Assembly (NCBI GenBank): GCA_023264215.1
Contig: JALQSY010000072.1
Location: 1-8,140 of the forward strand
DNA from: Candidatus Nanopelagicales bacterium
GTDB lineage: Bacteria; Actinomycetota; Actinomycetes; S36-B12
DNA: 8,140 bases
Direction: 5' to 3'
Under the pieces are notes generated by a model. The model saw only the letters and a program-made list of their open reading frames with translations, was not told the origin of the DNA and searched no databases. Shown piece after piece: positions 6,461-8,140 of this stretch. Position numbers and translations under genes: made by a program. Position 1 is the first letter of the stretch. Every line of letters starts with the position of its first letter.

Positions 6461-7219
6461 CTAGGTGTTCTTCTCGAACACCAGGCGCAGTCCGACCAGG
6501 GTGAGGTCCGGGTCGTGATGCGTGATGGTCTCGGACTCCGGGACGACGATCGAGGCGAGTCCCCCGGTGGCGATGACCGCCTGCACCGGACCGATCTCGG
6601 ATTCGATGCGGCGGACGAGCCCGTCGACCTGGCCGGCGAACCCGTAGAGGGCCCCGGACTGCAGCGCCTCCACCGTGTTCTTGCCGATGACAGATCGGGG
6701 TCGCACGAGTTCGACCTTGCGCAGTTGGGCCGCGCGCTCTGCCAGCGCCTCGAGGGAGATCTCGATGCCCGGGGCGAGTGCTCCGCCGAGGAATTCACCC
6801 TGCGCGGAGACCACGTCGAGATTGGTCGACGTGCCGAAGTCGACGACGATCGCGGGGCCGCCGTACACATGGTGGGCTGCGATCGTATTGACGATGCGGT
6901 CGGCACCGACCTCCTTGGGATTGTCGGTGAGCACCGGCACGCCGGTCTTCGTGCCGGGCTCGACGATGACTGTCGGCACATCGGCGTGATAGGTCGCGAG
7001 CATGTGACGCATCTCGCGCAGGACAGCCGGAACGGTGGAGCACAGGGCAATCCCCGAGATCTCAGGTTGGTCGGCGAGGAGGCCACGGAAGATCAGCGCG
7101 ATCTCGTCGGCGGTCGACTGGGCATCGGTCTTGATACGCCACGACCGCACGAGCTGCTCGTCCTCGAACAGGCCGAGCACCGTGTTGGTGTTGCCGACGT
7201 CGATCGCCAGCAGCGTCAC
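6461..7219 (-). CDS. coaX: Type III pantothenate kinase
   Basis: It phosphorylates pantothenate with ATP, the first step of coenzyme A synthesis. Type III kinases belong to the ASKHA fold and, in studied members, are not inhibited by CoA and need a monovalent cation. The 252 residues match the family length. Visible motifs are the phosphate loop DVGNTNTVLGLF (7-18), the substrate/catalytic GADR (105-108, with the conserved Asp107), DFGTSTNLDVV (127-137), FLGGALAPGIEIS (143-155) and ATGGLA (217-222). The GTG start overlaps the nadC stop as GTGA and has GGGAGG only 4 nt upstream, so it is likely coupled to nadC. An upstream extension in the same frame is only shadow reading inside nadC and would precede the DVGNT loop by a long unrelated stretch. 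The enzyme call is firm. Confidence 0.97.
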   Translation of the reverse strand: MTLLAIDVGNTNTVLGLFEDEQLVRSWRIKTDAQSTADEIALIFRGLLADQPEISGIALCSTVPAVLREMRHMLATYHADVPTVIVEPGTKTGVPVLTDNPKEVGADRIVNTIAAHHVYGGPAIVVDFGTSTNLDVVSAQGEFLGGALAPGIEISLEALAERAAQLRKVELVRPRSVIGKNTVEALQSGALYGFAGQVDGLVRRIESEIGPVQAVIATGGLASIVVPESETITHHDPDLTLVGLRLVFEKNT

Positions 7220-8088
7220 TGCGCCTCCCGCAGGTCGGCGCCGATGTCCAGCACCGGCGCGGAGTGCGTCAAGGCTCCCACGGCCACGAAGTCGACTCCC
7301 GTCGCACCCACGGCGGCCGCATCGGCAAGGGTCAGTCCGCCCGAGGCCTCCAACTGCGCCCTGCCCGCCGTGCGGCGCACGGCCTCGCGCATCTGGTCGG
7401 GGGTGAAGTTGTCGAGCAGGACCAGGTCCGCCCCCGCGTCGAGCACCTCGTCGAGTTGGTCGAGCGAGTCCACCTCGACCTCTACGGGGACGCCGGGGAA
7501 GGCCGCGCGTACGCGAGCGAAGGCTTCGGCGACCCCGCCCGCGGCGACAACATGGTTGTCCTTGACCAGTGCTGCATCTGACAGCGACATCCGGTGGTTG
7601 ACCCCGCCACCGCAGCGCACGGCGTACTTCTCGAGCCGGCGCATGCCTGGAGTGGTCTTGCGCGTGTCGCGCACGCGTGTCGTCGCGCTCCCGAGTGCAT
7701 TGACCCACCTGCTCGTTGCGGTAGCTACGCCGGAGAGGTGGCACAGGAGATTGAGCGCGGTCCGCTCCCCGAGCAGGAGATCGCGCGTCGGACCTATCGC
7801 CGAGACGACGACATCACCGGGACCCACGCGAGTGCCGTCTTCGATCCACGTGCACGTCACGCGTCCCTGCGAAGCCCGGACCAGTGCCGCGGCCGCTACG
7901 GGTGCGCCGGCGACGACCCCGTGTGCACGTGCCACCAGGTCCAGGACGCCTCGTGCGTCCAGGGGCACGGTGGCTACGGAGGTGACATCCACGCCACCGT
8001 CGAGATCCTCCGCGATCGCACGATCGACGAGGTCGATCACGGATGCCGGATCGAGTCCAGCGCGGGCGAGGGCCTCAGTGGGATCCAC
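7216..8088 (-). CDS. nadC: Nicotinate-nucleotide pyrophosphorylase (quinolinate phosphoribosyltransferase)
   Basis: It converts quinolinate and PRPP into nicotinate mononucleotide, CO2 and pyrophosphate, the entry of de novo NAD synthesis into the shared pathway. The 290 residues are full length. The N-terminal alpha/beta sandwich (about 15-125) contains AIAEDL and ERTALNLLCHLSGVAT (108-123). The barrel carries the active-site blocks DTRKTTPGMRRLEKYAVRCG (141-160), NHRMSLSD (164-171), VKDNH (175-179), EVEVDSL (203-209), LLDNF (224-228), EASGGL (247-252) and VGALTHSAPVLDIG (270-283). The dimer arginine, substrate lysine and histidine positions all look intact. The GTG at 8088 is supported by a perfect AAGGAGG 8 nt upstream. 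Its stop overlaps the coaX start, pairing two cofactor pathways; nadB and nadA may lie beyond the right edge. The call is firm. Confidence 0.98.
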   Translation of the reverse strand: MDPTEALARAGLDPASVIDLVDRAIAEDLDGGVDVTSVATVPLDARGVLDLVARAHGVVAGAPVAAAALVRASQGRVTCTWIEDGTRVGPGDVVVSAIGPTRDLLLGERTALNLLCHLSGVATATSRWVNALGSATTRVRDTRKTTPGMRRLEKYAVRCGGGVNHRMSLSDAALVKDNHVVAAGGVAEAFARVRAAFPGVPVEVEVDSLDQLDEVLDAGADLVLLDNFTPDQMREAVRRTAGRAQLEASGGLTLADAAAVGATGVDFVAVGALTHSAPVLDIGADLREAQ

Positions 8089-8140
8089 GGGTCTCGCCTC
8101 CTTGCACGGGCGCGTGCCGGACCTCGATGTCGCCGTGCTC
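8075..8140 (-). CDS. Possible 3' end of an upstream minus-strand gene
   Basis: One minus-strand frame entering from the right edge reads EHGDIEVRHAPVQGGETRGSH and stops at a TGA at 8077-8075, which would overlap nadC by 14 nt. The position suits a preceding NAD gene such as nadB, but 21 residues without a recognised motif cannot identify it. The other two minus-strand frames are also open here, so this may not be coding. Confidence 0.3.
   Translation of the reverse strand, partial: EHGDIEVRHAPVQGGETRGSH
8097..8103 (-). promoter_or_regulatory. Strong ribosome binding site of nadC
   Basis: AAGGAGG on the minus strand, a full match to the 16S anti-Shine-Dalgarno, lies 8 nt before the GTG at 8088 and fixes the nadC start. 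It is the strongest such site in the window, and most later genes in the run have weak or no sites of their own. Confidence 0.85.

Noticed and set aside
7220..7744. Open extension of coaX upstream into nadC
   Set aside because: It reads nadC out of frame; the family N-terminus begins a few residues before DVGNT, matching the GTG at 7219.

Overview
The window looks like a stretch of an actinobacterial (Actinomycetota) chromosome. It is very GC-rich, uses GTG starts freely, and is packed with genes. Several proteins carry actinobacterial signatures: LysS has the DSTHSPE variant of class II motif 2, the amidase resembles mycobacterial Rv3717/Ami1, and the acetyltransferase resembles the stand-alone ArgA typified by mycobacterial Rv2747. 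I cannot place the order or genus.

Layout, left to right. Positions 1-445 (minus) are the first 148 codons of clpC, cut by the window edge. Positions 446-762 are a divergent intergenic region that must hold the clpC promoter and probably the promoter of the plus-strand gene; it contains an exact 12-bp tandem repeat in the clpC leader. The only plus-strand gene (763-2922) encodes a secreted protein of 719 residues: signal peptide, IPT/TIG-like domain, a central region resembling GH64 beta-1,3-glucanases, and a C-terminal Ig-like (He_PIG-type) domain. It converges on a long minus-strand run, and the two meeting stop codons share one CTAG.

The minus-strand run, in transcription order, is nadC (8088-7216, NAD synthesis), coaX (7219-6461, CoA synthesis), an alpha/beta hydrolase (6439-5729), lysS (5691-4183, tRNA charging), an argA-type N-acetyltransferase (4186-3683, first step of arginine synthesis) and a secreted zinc amidase (3686-2919, peptidoglycan cleavage). 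Three of the five junctions are 4-nt start/stop overlaps (GTGA, ATGA, GTGA). The other two gaps are 21 and 37 nt, and I see no terminator in them. This looks like one operon, or two if lysS has its own promoter. The last 52 bases at the right edge carry a strong ribosome binding site for nadC and perhaps the 3' end of another gene.

Most of the window is conserved housekeeping DNA, and I see no mobile element, CRISPR array, toxin-antitoxin pair or RNA gene. I did not find a convincing new multi-gene system. The best leads are the secreted GH64-like protein, where a motif alignment by eye suggests loss of one catalytic acid, the tandem repeat in the clpC leader, and the arrangement of the operon between coaX and clpC, where no lsr2 is present.
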